Positions 19,298 to 29,836 are shown, numbered from the stretch's first letter. The stretch is 64,000 bases of DNA from Diacronema lutheri (GCA_019448385.1 JAGTXO010000008.1:1054001-1118000), one strand, 5' to 3'. Notes: a model not told the origin generated them from the letters alone. Program-made: numbers and translations.

Positions 19298-22200
19298 TCA
19301 AATTGCTGGGGCGGCGCCCAGCCGCGACGACCAGTCGGGCTCAGGCGGCGTCACCATGCACGCAGGTGGGCTCAGCACCTGCCGCTGCGCGCCCGGCAGC
19401 GGCGGCCCAGCGCGCGGGTCGGAGGTGCAGCGTCCAATCGTGCGATTCGCGCGCGCGGTATCGCTGCTCGCCGACGTGAGGGCGGGCGGCGGCGAGGGCT
19501 CGCAAAAGTCATCGAGCCGCGCCGGGCGCGCACGCAGCCCGCTCGCGCTCGCGCCCGCGCGCGCGGTCGGCCTTGGGCTGCGCGGCGTGAGCGACGTGTG
19601 CGCCTTGGCAGGCAGCGCGTGATCTGCCGCGCGCTCGCCGTCCGCGCCGCCGTCGCCCGACGAGGAGCGCGGCGTGTCGAGCTCGGCGCGCGACACGACC
19701 AGCGTGCCGGGCGAGTGCAGCGTGCGCACCGGCCGCGCCGGCGTGCCGAATCCGTACGGGCCTCCGACCGGCAGGCCGCCGGCCGCGCCACGATGGCCGT
19801 TCTCCTTGCCCGCGGCGGATGCGTGCGCACCTCGGCCCGGCGGCGGCGGCGTCTTCGAGGTTGCTCGGGCCGCGTGCGAGTCGCGGGGCGCCGCTGGCGA
19901 CGCGTCGCGCCGCGCGCGCGGGGACGTGGCGTAACCGCCGTCGGCGGATGCGCTCCGGTCGCGGCCTGCTGCACCTCCCGCGCGCGCGAACGCGGCGAAG
20001 TTGAGCGCGCGCAGCGCGCTGCCCGCCGGCTTGACGGTGTAGCTCGCGCCGTGCGCCGCCGAGCCCGCGCCACGCGCGCCGCTGCCGTGGGCGCGGCGCG
20101 CGCTGCCTTGGCCTGGCGCGCTGCTGCTGCCCGTGCGCACGACGCTCTGCGCCCAGCGGCGCAAGGCGAGGGCGAGCCAGCGATGGAAGGCAGGAGCGAG
20201 CTGCGCCGCGGTGTCTGCGCGCGCACCCGCACGCGCTGCAGCAGCGGCCGCCGGCGCGCGCGCGTCGCTCCGCACGCCGACGCCGCCTCGGCGCGCGCAG
20301 CGTAGGATCGCACCGCCGTCCGCGCGCACGCGCAGCGCGGCACGCACGGCGCCTCGCGCCGCGGCGCGCTCGAGCTGCGCGAGCGCGCGCGCCACGCGCA
20401 CGCGCGCCGCGCGCTCGCGCGCGCACGCGCTGCCGCCACGCCGCGCGGCCGCCGCGCGCGCGAGCGCGCGCCACGTGCGGAGCGCACGCCACTCGTGCCG
20501 CGCGGCGGCCGCGTGGCGCACGCTCCGCCCTCCGCCGCGCTGCGCGGCGGTGCCACCCGCCAGCGCGTCGAACGCGCGGCCGAGCTGCACGCCGGCTGCG
20601 AATCGCGCGCGCGCTCGCGCGAGCCGCGCGGCAGCCGACCGACGCCGCCACGCGTGCAGCGCGCTCGCCGCGCGCGCGCGCCACGCGTGCCGTTTGCGCG
20701 CGTCGACGACGAGCGCGGGAGGCGGCGCGCGGCGACGCGGCGGCCCGCCGCCGGCCGCCGATGCCGCCGCGCGCGCCAGCGCCCGGTCGCGCAGCGCGGC
20801 AAACAAGATGGTGCTGGCTCGCCGCGCTCGCCAGCGCGCGCCGCGCCGCCGCTGCGCGCCGGTCGCCTCGCGCGCACGCGCGCGGAACGCGAGGCGCGAA
20901 AGCGCGGTCGCCAGGGCGACCGCACGGCCCGCGCGGCCCGCGGCGCCAGCGAGCGCGCCGCGCACCGCCGCGAGCGGCGCGCGTGCGCGCAAACATGCGA
21001 GGGCCGCGCGGCACGCTCGCGCGGCGCGCGCGGCGCGCGCGGCCACCTCCGCCGCGCGCGGCGCCGCGAGGGCGCCCGCCTGGCGCGCCCGGCGGGCTGC
21101 TGCAGCGGCCGCGAGCGCGGTGAGCGCGCGCACGAGCGCGGCCGCGCTCGCGCGCTCGCGGCCCCGCCGCTGCTCCGCGCGCGCGCGCCGGCCGACCGTG
21201 AGCGCACGCGAGAGCGCGAGCATTGCGCCGCCGAGCGCCGCCGCGCGCCGCGCGCGCGCGCCGCGCGCGACCGCGTCCGCCGTGCCGCTCGCGCGGTGCC
21301 ACGTGGCAGCGGCCGGCGCAGCTCGCGGCAGCGGCGGCGGCGATGGCGGCTGGCGCGCCGCAGTCGCAGCGTCGACCAGCGCGTGCGCGTGCGCGCGCGC
21401 GCCGCTGCGCGCGGCGCACAGCTCGACTGCACTCCAGCCGTGCGCGAGCAGCCGCAGACGCCAGCGCGCCGCGCCGTCGGCGCGCGCGCGCGCCGCGAGG
21501 CGCGCGCGCGCGAGGCGCGCGCGCGCAGCCAGCAGGCGCACCCAGCCTCGCGCGAGCGCGGCTGGCCGCCGACAGCCGCCGCCGAGCTGCGCGCGCGCCG
21601 TCGCAGCCGCCGCGGCCGCCGCGGCCATCGTCAGCAGCGCGCCGCCCAGTGCGGCCGGCGCAGCCGCGGCACGCGCGGCCGTCGTCAGTCGCAACGCGGC
21701 AGCGCGCGCGCGCGCGCGCGCGCTCAGCCGGCGCAACGCGCTCGCCAGCCGCGTGCGCCATGCGGCCTGCTGCCGCGCGCCGCGCGCGCCGCGCCGCTCG
21801 TCCCCCGCGCGCGCACGCGCGGCCGCCCGCAGCCGGCGGAGCGCGCGCGCGCGCCCAATCAGGCGCGAGGCGAGCGAGCGGCGCAGGTGACGCGCCACGC
21901 CGGCGGCACGTGCGCGAGCGAATGCCACCCAGCCAGCGCGCAGCGCGGAGAGCTCGCGCGCGGCGACGACGACGCGCGCGCGCGCGCGCGCGTGCGCCCA
22001 GCCGGCCGTGCGCGCGCGCCACGCGCGCGTCGCAACGCGACGCGCGCCGGCGGCGGCGGCACCGTCGCGCAAGCGCACGGCGCGCAAGCGCCTGTGCGCT
22101 ACGCGCAGCGCCGCCCACGCGCGCTCGTGCCTGCGCACTGCGTCGTGTGCGCACGCGACGCGCTCCGCCGCGCGCACGCGCACGAACAGCTCAGCGTGCG

Positions 22201-22732
22201 CGGCCCAGCGGCGCGCGGCCGCGCGCGCCCTGCGCGCGGCCGCGGCGGCGCGCGCGCGCAGGCGCGCCTTGCAGACCGTCCTTGCCACCATGTGCCGCAC
22301 CACCCACGCCGTGAGCGCGCGCCGCGCACTCTGCGCCGCGCGGCGCCGCGCCGCGCGGCCGAGCGCCGCAAGCCCACGCTCGCCGGCCGCTCTGACGGCG
22401 CCACGCCACGCGCCGAGCGCCGCGGCCTCGCGCGGCCAGCGCCAGCGGCGAATGGCAGCGTCGCAGCGGTGCAGACTGCCCGGCTCCGCGAGCGCCGCCG
22501 AATCGAACGCGCACAGCGCGCGCAGCGCTCGGAGCGCCGCGCGGCGCGACGCCTCGACGCCCGCCGCCCAGCGGTCGAGTCCGCGCCGCACGCTCACTTC
22601 GCGATGGTAGGCAGCGCCGAGCGCGACGGTGGTGTTCGCGAGTGACGTCGCGCTTGCGCGCACGTGCCACACGACGACCGCCGCCTTCAGCTCGGGCGGC
22701 CTCCGCCTTGGCGGCCGGCTGGCACTCAGCAT
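19298..22732 (-). CDS. Large Arg/Ala/Trp repeat protein, Sfi1-like in pattern
   Basis: One uninterrupted frame of 1144 codons from ATG 22732. The first 850 residues are a long predicted helix with loosely repeated units of about 25-35 residues built on hydrophobics, Arg and a Trp near each unit end (for example LGAWRGAVRAAGERGLAAL, RALRTWRALARAAAARRGG, FHRWLALALRRWAQSVV). Such AL-x-x-W spacing recalls the centrin-binding Sfi1 repeats of centriole/basal-body proteins. The tail is disordered, with many Ser/Thr-Pro sites and a KEN motif (GKENGH, nt about 19793-19810), as in cell-cycle-regulated proteins. Because GC-rich DNA yields long spurious frames, I checked the opposite strand: it is equally open but gives no ordered pattern. 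The Sfi1 relation is inference from pattern only. Confidence 0.55.
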   Translation of the reverse strand: MLSASRPPRRRPPELKAAVVVWHVRASATSLANTTVALGAAYHREVSVRRGLDRWAAGVEASRRAALRALRALCAFDSAALAEPGSLHRCDAAIRRWRWPREAAALGAWRGAVRAAGERGLAALGRAARRRAAQSARRALTAWVVRHMVARTVCKARLRARAAAAARRARAAARRWAAHAELFVRVRAAERVACAHDAVRRHERAWAALRVAHRRLRAVRLRDGAAAAGARRVATRAWRARTAGWAHARARARVVVAARELSALRAGWVAFARARAAGVARHLRRSLASRLIGRARALRRLRAAARARAGDERRGARGARQQAAWRTRLASALRRLSARARARAAALRLTTAARAAAAPAALGGALLTMAAAAAAAATARAQLGGGCRRPAALARGWVRLLAARARLARARLAARARADGAARWRLRLLAHGWSAVELCAARSGARAHAHALVDAATAARQPPSPPPLPRAAPAAATWHRASGTADAVARGARARRAAALGGAMLALSRALTVGRRARAEQRRGRERASAAALVRALTALAAAAAARRARQAGALAAPRAAEVAARAARAARACRAALACLRARAPLAAVRGALAGAAGRAGRAVALATALSRLAFRARAREATGAQRRRGARWRARRASTILFAALRDRALARAAASAAGGGPPRRRAPPPALVVDARKRHAWRARAASALHAWRRRSAAARLARARARFAAGVQLGRAFDALAGGTAAQRGGGRSVRHAAAARHEWRALRTWRALARAAAARRGGSACARERAARVRVARALAQLERAAARGAVRAALRVRADGGAILRCARRGGVGVRSDARAPAAAAAARAGARADTAAQLAPAFHRWLALALRRWAQSVVRTGSSSAPGQGSARRAHGSGARGAGSAAHGASYTVKPAGSALRALNFAAFARAGGAAGRDRSASADGGYATSPRARRDASPAAPRDSHAARATSKTPPPPGRGAHASAAGKENGHRGAAGGLPVGGPYGFGTPARPVRTLHSPGTLVVSRAELDTPRSSSGDGGADGERAADHALPAKAHTSLTPRSPRPTARAGASASGLRARPARLDDFCEPSPPPALTSASSDTARANRTIGRCTSDPRAGPPLPGAQRQVLSPPACMVTPPEPDWSSRLGAAPAI

Positions 22733-24300
22733 CGTCGACAAATCGCCATCCCGGGTTTTGAAACAGGCCTAGGAGGAGCCTAGAGGTGGCCATCGCCGAG
22801 ATCGGGCGGCGGCACCACGTCACCGTCAACCAGTTGACGGCATACGCGAAGCGCGAGCGGATCATCAGCCATCGACCCGGGCAAGAGCAACTTCTTCTCA
22901 CGGGCGCTGCCCGGCGTGACGCATCCGCGCACGAGCGCTCGGCTGGACGGCGGCGCTGCATCGGCGGCTCGCCGGTGAGCGCCGCGTGGCGAATCGGATG
23001 CCTATTCCAGGCATAGGACCATGACGGCGGTGTACGACAAACCGCAGCACCGCTCGATTGCTCGGCTCGAGGCGATGCTCTCTCAAGGCCGCCGAGCTGC
23101 TCCGAGGCGTGTTCCGCACGCGCCGCATGCATGTCTACTGCCAGCGAGATGGTCACATTCGTTGCTGCGAGATACGGCAGGCCGCACGAGGCGCACGAGG
23201 TGTGAACCGGAGCGTGAAAGGCGCACGGACTTCGAGCACCACACCACCGACGCAGGCCTCAAGTCGAGCACCTGGGTCCGACATGATCTCTTACAGGTTT
23301 TTGAGCTGCTCATTGATGCTGCGTGAGAGATTACCCTGCACGCCTTCGCGGGCAATGTGCGCGTCGCAGCCGAGCCTCGCCGCGAGCGCTTGAGCCGAAG
23401 CGCGCGACGGGCCACCTGCTCGCCGATGCGCGGCTGCGCGAGCCCATTTGTCTTCCCACGTGCCGAACGCGCACGAACCTCGAGCGAGCGTGTTCACGTC
23501 GTGTGCCGGGCGGGCGATCGATGAGGAGGAGGCGGTCGTCGTCACGCCGCTGGGCGCGAGCGCGCACGCGGGCGCGCCGGCCTTCGGCGCAGCCAAGAAA
23601 GCAAGATGCAGCAATTACGCTTCCGATTTGCTCTGCCTTCATGTACTACAGTCGCCACAGCTACCGGCTACTTCATCGAGGGTAAAATTTCCAAGGTCGT
23701 CGACAAGAACGCAGCGCTCGCCGACCAGGCCACGGCCAAGAAAATCACAAATGCCAGTGCGCTTACGCCTTCGTCGTCTCCTTCGCCGAGCGCTAAGAGG
23801 ACGTACGTCGATTCCCTCCAACTTCCGTCGCTGGCTTGGTTGCGGCGATCTATCACAGTGGGAGTTCACCCCATGGACCTTAAAAAACATTACAGAGCGT
23901 TGGCCCGTGCCCCCACTCACTATTCAGTTGGGCTACGCGGCGAGCCATTGTCGCAGCTCGCAATTGCTTCTGCGCTGTATTTAAGCGAGATGCTAGATTT
24001 CGGCGCATCGGCGCGCTGCAGCTGCATCTCTTCTCGCACGCTCTCATTACATTGCGCGCACGGCTGCTGCACCGCCAAGTGCAGTACAGCGTCAGCGCAC
24101 ATGCATTCTTGGACTCAGCGGCCATGTGAAGCACGCGCCATGGCCAGTGCACCCACAATCGACTGATTCAGCTTGGCCATCCCACAGGACGCGCAGGACG
24201 CCATGAGGCCGGGCGCGGGCACGGCGCGGCACTCGCACGTTCTTGTGCCGGTCATCGTGGCTTCAGTGCGACACCGCCCGCGGCCTCGAGCTCGTCAAGG
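22733..24300. other. Gene-poor stretch with decayed coding fragments
   Basis: No intact gene. At 22786-22880 the plus strand reads AEIGRRHHVTVNQLTAYAKR, a helix-turn-helix-like snippet. At 23510-23545 it reads RAIDEEEAVVV, repeating the fragment at 12.7-13.2 kb. 23606-24163 is open on the plus strand (186 codons) with ordinary composition but no family I know. I consider the stretch a graveyard of repeats. Confidence 0.35.
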
Positions 24301-24349
24301 TCAGAAGGATCAGCTTTTGTGCGTCGTGTTACCCGACCGGTGCGACTGA

Positions 24350-24600
24350 CGATGTCGATAGCCCGCCGCGAGCGCGCCCTCGTCGCTGAGTGCCTGCGCA
24401 AAGCACGCACGCTCAAACACGCGTTCGGCCTCGCTCAGGCGGGTGCGAGCGCCGAGAAGGCGACAATCGGCCCAATTGAGGCTAAGTGTTGCTCGGTGAC
24501 ATTCGCTTGCGGCGAGGTCGTATACGGCTTTCGCGAGGGCAGCGCTGACCTCCATGGCCTCATCGCTGACATCTCTGCGGCTGCTCTCCTCGGAGTGTGG
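24350..24600 (+). other. Fragment of the dispersed ORF family, copy 2
   Basis: Plus-strand reading ARRERALVAECLRKARTL, AFGLAQAGASAEKATIGPIEAK and VVYGFREGSADLHGLIADIS parallels copy 1 at 17.1 kb over about 75 residues, then diverges. The frame runs from a possible ATG at 24351 but ends in low-complexity sequence before an oligo-G tract, so it is a truncated fragment. Confidence 0.45.
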
Positions 24601-24752
24601 CCACGCGCAGCTCCTCCCTGCGCGCCTGCAGTTCGCCGCTGCGCTCACCGCGCAGCGCGCTTTTGGCCGCGCAAATCTATCACAGCATGCACGTGCGCGC
24701 GGCTACTCTCCCTGGATCATGCCTATTGTCTTCCATGGCCTCTGCGTGGGGA

Positions 24753-24755
<3 letters not shown>

Positions 24756-24792
<37 letters not shown>
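24756..24792 (+). repeat. Run of 37 G
   Basis: Uninterrupted G at 24756-24792 in an otherwise gene-poor region. Length is approximate in any assembly. Confidence 0.9.
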
Positions 24793-24793
<1 letters not shown>

Positions 24794-25007
24794 GGCGACA
24801 GAAAATTGGCTCGGACGGACTCCTTTTGTGCGAAGTGGACTACTTTGGCAAGCACTACTGCAGGCGCGCGGCGAAAATCTGCGCAATTAATGTTTTAACG
24901 ACGAGTTGACATCGCGCGTGGCTCCTGCCTGTGTGCTGCTGCGATTGCAAACACTACCCTTACTCTCCGCATCGTCCCCAAACCCTTTATCCTCCGTCCC
25001 AACCCAT

Positions 25008-25035
<28 letters not shown>
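25008..25035 (+). repeat. Run of 28 C
   Basis: Uninterrupted C within a C/T-rich stretch, 215 bp from the preceding oligo-G run and on the opposite strand, so the pair could in principle fold together. Confidence 0.9.
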
Positions 25036-25038
<3 letters not shown>

Positions 25039-26076
25039 CCCCCGTTCCTCCTCTTATTCCGCCTCCCCTCCCTGATTTTTCACTGAAACCTGCTGTGAGC
25101 ACTTAACATGGTGAGCAATCGAGGACGAGGGGCGGCATGCGCCGTTATGTAGGACGAGCGGTCGCGCATTTTTTTGGGGCGGATAATGATGACGAAGATG
25201 ATGTTGCGACGGAATTGTGCGTGCTTTTAAAGCACGCGCGAGACATGGTTAGATTGCGACGGGGTGCTCGCTGGTAAGAAGCTAGAGGACGAGCGGTTGA
25301 CCATTATTTTCTACGCAGCGCGCGTTCGTCAAGGCTATTAAGCACGGCGCAACGCTTGTCGCCGTCGAGCGCACCGACTGCACGAGGGCGTGTGGGGTTC
25401 ACATCTTGTTAAATACGCCCATCAGCAGGGAGGCGACCACAAAATTTTCGCAAAAGCCCGCGCCGCCGTTAGAAGGGCTCGCGCCGCTCAAATGACCTTG
25501 CTTGCTCCGGCGCGGGCCGGTCGAGGTTGTCCTAGCGAGGAGTAAACCCTAAAGCCCCGTGTTTATTTCATGAGGCCTTACCTTTACTGACCGCCATCAT
25601 TGTTTTTTTCCTCTTCAGTGTGTCAAAGCCCCAGAACGTAAAAGTTCGAGGAGGCGCCCTTCAGATTTTATGATCAATTCAAAGGCGTCTGCCTTCTGCT
25701 GAATGCCGCGTACGCAGGAGGCGTACGTACGTACGACGCAAGCACTCGTATCGCGCATGAATTTGACGCACAAAATGGATTGCGCTCGATTAATTGTAGA
25801 AGCTCATCGACGCGGTCTGTGACTTGATGCGCTTCTAACCGCTCAAGCAGGTCAAAGAATAGAACGCAAACGAGACCATGAAGATAGCATCACCATGTCT
25901 TGCTTCGAGCTATGCCTTGGTTTTTGTGCTACTGTGTTCTTTCCTCGCATAAGTTCCACCAATTATGACGTATGGTAGTCGTGCAAATGCGACGATTGTG
26001 AGCGCATACTTAGCGCCGACGTAGTGTCCATCCGGAAATCGATGTCAAGTTTTACAGGCGCTGCGTAGGAAAAGAA
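25036..26076. other. AT-richer spacer without recognisable genes
   Basis: Base composition drops to roughly half GC, and no frame of useful length or conserved motif is visible on either strand. This contrasts with the flanking DNA and may be inserted or relaxed sequence. Confidence 0.5.
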
Positions 26077-26130
26077 GAGAATAGCACTTTTCGGCGCAAA
26101 AAACGTGGCGCGCGCACTTTTCGGCGCACA
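26077..26130 (+). repeat. Left arm of a 54-bp inverted repeat (52/54 matches)
   Basis: 26077-26130 is the reverse complement of 28263-28316 with two mismatches. The arm contains two copies of CACTTTTCGGCGC, and a third copy stands just inside at 26173-26186. Such arms at the ends of a 2.24-kb segment resemble terminal inverted repeats of a DNA transposon. No target duplication could be confirmed by eye. Confidence 0.8.
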
Positions 26131-26835
26131 GAACGTGTTTGCCGCACGTTTGGTTAGTCCGGATCCGGACTCGCACTTTTCGGCGCAGAACGTGCATATT
26201 CGCATAAGCGCGCGAAGATGGTGTGGAGCGCTTTTACTTGCGGTGCGTCGCGCGTGCGCGCGCCAAGTTAGTGGCTTCGAGCGAGGCGGGTTGCGGTGCA
26301 CGCGTGAGCTGGGACATTGTCTGCACGCTTTCGCAGCGCATGTTGCTTGTTGTTCGCACGAGCCGCGAGCCGTTCCGCGAGCCGTATCGGCTCGCGCGGC
26401 GCGGCGCGCCAGGGAAGTGCGCGTGCGCGCGCCGGGTGAGCACGCGCGGGCGATGCAGGGGCGATGCAGTGCGCATGGGCCCCTCGCACCAGCGCACGCG
26501 GCTATTACCTCAATTGCGCGGGCACGTGCACTCGCGCGACTGCGCGTGCGCGCATGGTCGCTCGAGTGTTTGCACTAGCCGGGAACGAGGTCACGCGCGC
26601 GCGTGGTGTGCGTGTGCGAGTCGCGCGCGTGCGACACGAGGGTGTGCGCATGTGCACATTCATGCACAACGCGCGTGCGCTTGCCGCGCATCGCTGCGTG
26701 CACGTGCACGTGGATAAATAAGCAGCAGCTAAGCGCTCTGAGCTACGCGCAGGAGCGAGACCAGCTCATGCCAGGCGCGCCGCCCGACGTGGTCAAGAGG
26801 GTGCAGGGCACGCGAGAGCTCGCGGGAAGGATGGC

Positions 26836-27102
26836 TCACCACTGCACGGTCCTCCTTGACAGCGCGGAACACGTGCACCATGTGGGCAGGCTGAGCAGCT
26901 CGCATCCGGGCGGCTGGCAAACGTCGAGCACGACAGAGCCGACGAGCTGGTCGGAGTCCACGCACTCGGGCGCGATCAGCAGCGCGATACGCCGCGTCGA
27001 CGCGCTGCCCGCCGCCACGTCGCGCTCCACCACCATGTCGTCGCCCATGATGGCGGTGAGCGCCTCGAGCTCGGCACAGGCCTCGTCGGCGTCGTCGACC
27101 AT
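26836..27102 (-). pseudogene. RWD-domain-like fragment
   Basis: From ATG 27102 the minus strand reads MVDDADEACAELEALTAIMGDDM, which fits the RWD signature (ExLxALxxIxGDD), followed by a beta-rich stretch RRIALLIAPE and VGSVVLDVCQPP. RWD domains are about 110 residues and normally continue with a YPxxxP motif, absent here. The frame ends after about 88 codons, and the neighbouring frame continues as protein-like sequence to 26729. It may be an exon of a larger gene or a captured fragment, since it lies inside the inverted-repeat-bounded segment. Confidence 0.4.
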
Positions 27103-27351
27103 CACGCGAGGCAGCGATGCGACTGTTTGACACGTCTTTGCGCCGCCACAAACCCTGCCGTTTTGCCTGCTGCGTGCGGCGCCCTGTGTGCAGCTGCTGG
27201 CCGACCAAGCGGGCGTGAAGATGCCCGCCACCGCAGGGGAGCCGGGCGGGGCGCACGGCAACGACCTCTTCCCCGACACGAGCGGCGACACGCAAACGCA
27301 GACTGGGCTGGTGGCAGGCCACCAGCCGCGCCTGCTGGAGCTGTCGATGCT

Positions 27352-28042
27352 ATGAGCGCTGATTTCCCTGGGCACGATGCAGCAGCTGCTGTGAGGCAGG
27401 CTGCAATCCCGCCGCATCGCTTTGCAAACGAAAACGCTGGCTTCGTCGCGCGCTCAAGCACGCCTGTTTTGATCGACGGGTTCAACCAGAGGCCATCCAC
27501 ATCGGATGGAAGCGAGCCGTCCATTGGTGCCCAGTGGTCGTGTTTTTCTGGCCGCATTGCGACGCTGAGCGACGAGGACAAGGAGAAGATGTGCATCAGT
27601 TGGCAGTCTTTCCGCAGGTGCGCCGTGTGCAAGTGCCACATCCACACAGCGTTCAGGTGCCCAGACGTACGGCAGGGCGACGAGGAGGGAGAACTCTTTT
27701 GTGCGCATTGCTTTGCCCTCAACAACTTAGATGATTCTTGGCGTGACCTCCCGCCAGGTGGCGGCCGGCAGTATGCCAGACATGGTGATGTGCGTCCAGC
27801 GGGTGGAGCGCCAGAAGTTTCGGACGTCTGGGCCGGCGACGACAGCGACTTCGCTCCCTGCGCGCAGAAGGACAAACAGCAGCGACCCACACCGAGCTGG
27901 TGGCCTTTGTGCTGGTAGTGGCGGGGTGTCGAGCCGACAGCTTCAGGCATGCACAGTCTGCAAGCAGCAGGGGCACAACTGCATGCAGCAGGGGCACAAC
28001 ATGCGCAATTGCCCGCTCCAGGCTCAGCGCCGGGGCATTTAA
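27352..28042 (+). pseudogene. Cys-cluster plus zinc-knuckle fragment, possible transposon protein
   Basis: From ATG 27352 an acidic/hydrophilic protein with normal composition leads to a Cys cluster, RRCAVCKCHIHTAFRCPDV...LFCAHCF (CxxC...C...CxxC), ending at 27918. In the next frame a CCHC-type knuckle follows: CTVCKQQGHNCMQQGHNMRNCP at about 27949-28020, in which a 21-bp unit is duplicated. The two parts need an intron or a frame change to be joined. Zn-binding clusters plus a knuckle are common at transposase C-termini, and the position between inverted repeats agrees, but no catalytic domain is present. Confidence 0.35.
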
Positions 28043-28262
28043 GGGTCATGTCAGGGGCGCTCGTAAGCAAGCGGCGGTATGATGCAGCGTGCCATGGGCG
28101 AGCTGGATCGTACACACACGATTGCTAGATCGCACGACAGTCGGTGAGCGCCGAATTGTTGACCATCGCATCGTGCGGCGTAAAATACGCACCATGCGCC
28201 GAAAAGTACTTACAATGCGCCGAAAAGTGCGCAAAGGGCGCACATTTCGGCGCAGACGCCAT

Positions 28263-28316
28263 TGTGCGCCGAAAAGTGCGCGCGGCACGTTTTTTGCGCC
28301 GAAAAGTGCGATTCTC
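28263..28316 (-). repeat. Right arm of the 54-bp inverted repeat
   Basis: Counterpart of 26077-26130. A further cluster of GCGCCGAAAAGTGCG-type units lies just inside (28195-28255), so this side has about five copies of the subunit against three on the left. Confidence 0.8.
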
Positions 28317-29540
28317 CCTTGGAAAAATGAGTGTGTACTTTACCTTTTTGCCGGCGACGAGATTTATATATTTGGCTTGAACGCAAAGCCGGTGGCGAAG
28401 GCGGTGCGAATCGTGATCGAGCAAGAGATCAGTGACGACAAGGCGACAATTGCGAGCTATAATTTTGGGCTTTCCAGTATTAAGGCTCTGGTTGCCTAGT
28501 TTACTTGCTCGTCTTTGTATGATTGCGACAAGAGATTCTTTTCCTTCCTTCTTTCCCTCAAACACTTTCCCCTCTCCCCCCCCCCCCCCCCCCCTCCCCC
28601 CTCCTACCCCTTTATCCTCCTTCTCCTCCACTCCTAGAAAGTAGTAGGTTAGTGCCGAAGCGCCGCGCATCCGATGCGCTCTGCTGATCATCAGGGTGCT
28701 GTTGCAGGCTCGAGTGCTGGCCATATGGAACAAGTCAGGTTGGTTTAAATTGGCGTTAAGCGGTCACCCAAGCAAACGCTAGACCCGGACTTCATTTGCG
28801 TAATTTACGCGAGCGCGCGGCGAGCACTGCCTCTCCTCCAAATGAGCATGTTGTGAGGGCTACCATTCTAATCGGTCCAGCCGGCCTGCGAATACCCAAC
28901 CCGTGGATAGCGATTGCGCGCCGCAGGGATCGTACGTTATTATTAAAAGATGGAGGATGCGATTGCGAAGAAGGAAGCTTCACGCCTTTTATGCTTATCA
29001 TGCCAATCGTTTTTGACAACACGCACAACATGCAAATGCAAGGCGAGCGCATGGTGCGGCATTCACGACTCGGGACGCGGCAACGAGCAACGCGTCATCA
29101 AGCGCGTCCTTAGCCGGAGGCGACGATATCGTCGAACCGATCATGATGAGTGAGCACGCGCGTGGCATTTTCGAATCGAAAGCTGGATAATTGTGGCTAC
29201 CGACCGACTGTGATCGTGCCGGCACTCGAGAACCAGCGCGACATTTCGAAAGAAGTGCAAGCTTCCCGCAAGAAGACTGACGAGCTGAGACCGAATCCCA
29301 TCTCAATTTTTTGGTCGACAGACCTGCGAAAGTTTGGCGGACGTTCGGCAGGTCGAAAAGCTCCATTCTCAGCAGGCAAAAATAGAGTCGGCCCTTAGTA
29401 ATATTATTTCGTTCGCGCGAGAACGCGCAATGCTCAACGATGGGGGAGGCTGCGGACCTCGCGCCTCTACTCACCATCGTCGTCATCGTCGCTACGCGCA
29501 ATGCGCGAAAACTTGAGTGACGCAAGAGACTGACGGGCAA
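28317..29540. other. Gene-poor spacer with C run
   Basis: Moderate GC, no convincing gene. A run of 19 C lies at 28576-28594 in a pyrimidine-rich stretch. Short open frames (for example 28998-29696 minus) have unremarkable composition and no motif I recognise. Confidence 0.4.
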
Positions 29541-29544
29541 GGCT

Positions 29545-29765
29545 CGCTCCCGCGACCACCTGCACGCTTTCCGCAAACTCGACGAGCTCCCGGTGAAGGA
29601 GTTTAAGCGAATGTTCCGCGTCGAACGCGCGACGTTCGAAGTCACCTCGAAAAGATCCCGCATCGCATTGAGCGCCGCATTCCGAGCATGGCTCACGCGC
29701 GTGGTTCGGCGCTATCGCCCATGCTCATGCTCGCCGACGCGTTGCGCTTCGTTTTCCCAATTTGT
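29545..29765 (+). pseudogene. Harbinger/PIF-like transposase N-terminal remnant
   Basis: The plus strand reads HAFRKLDELPVKEFKRMFRV then ERATFEV, matching the FRMSRETFxxLL block of HARBI1-type transposases. In the next frame it continues AHARGSALSPMLMLADALRF, matching the PISPxxRLAxALRFLA block that normally follows about 25 residues later. One frame change separates the two, and the sequence is cut by an oligo-G run soon after. Only the N-terminal tenth to fifth of a transposase is present, so the copy is dead. Confidence 0.5.
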
Positions 29766-29805
29766 TTTAAAAAAGGGGGAGGGGGGTTGGGGGGGGGGGG
29801 GGGAA

Positions 29806-29835
<30 letters not shown>
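29806..29835 (+). repeat. Run of 30 G
   Basis: Uninterrupted G preceded by shorter G runs from 29774, abutting the Harbinger-like remnant. 29836-30238 after it shows nothing I can name. Confidence 0.9.
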
Positions 29836-29836
<1 letters not shown>

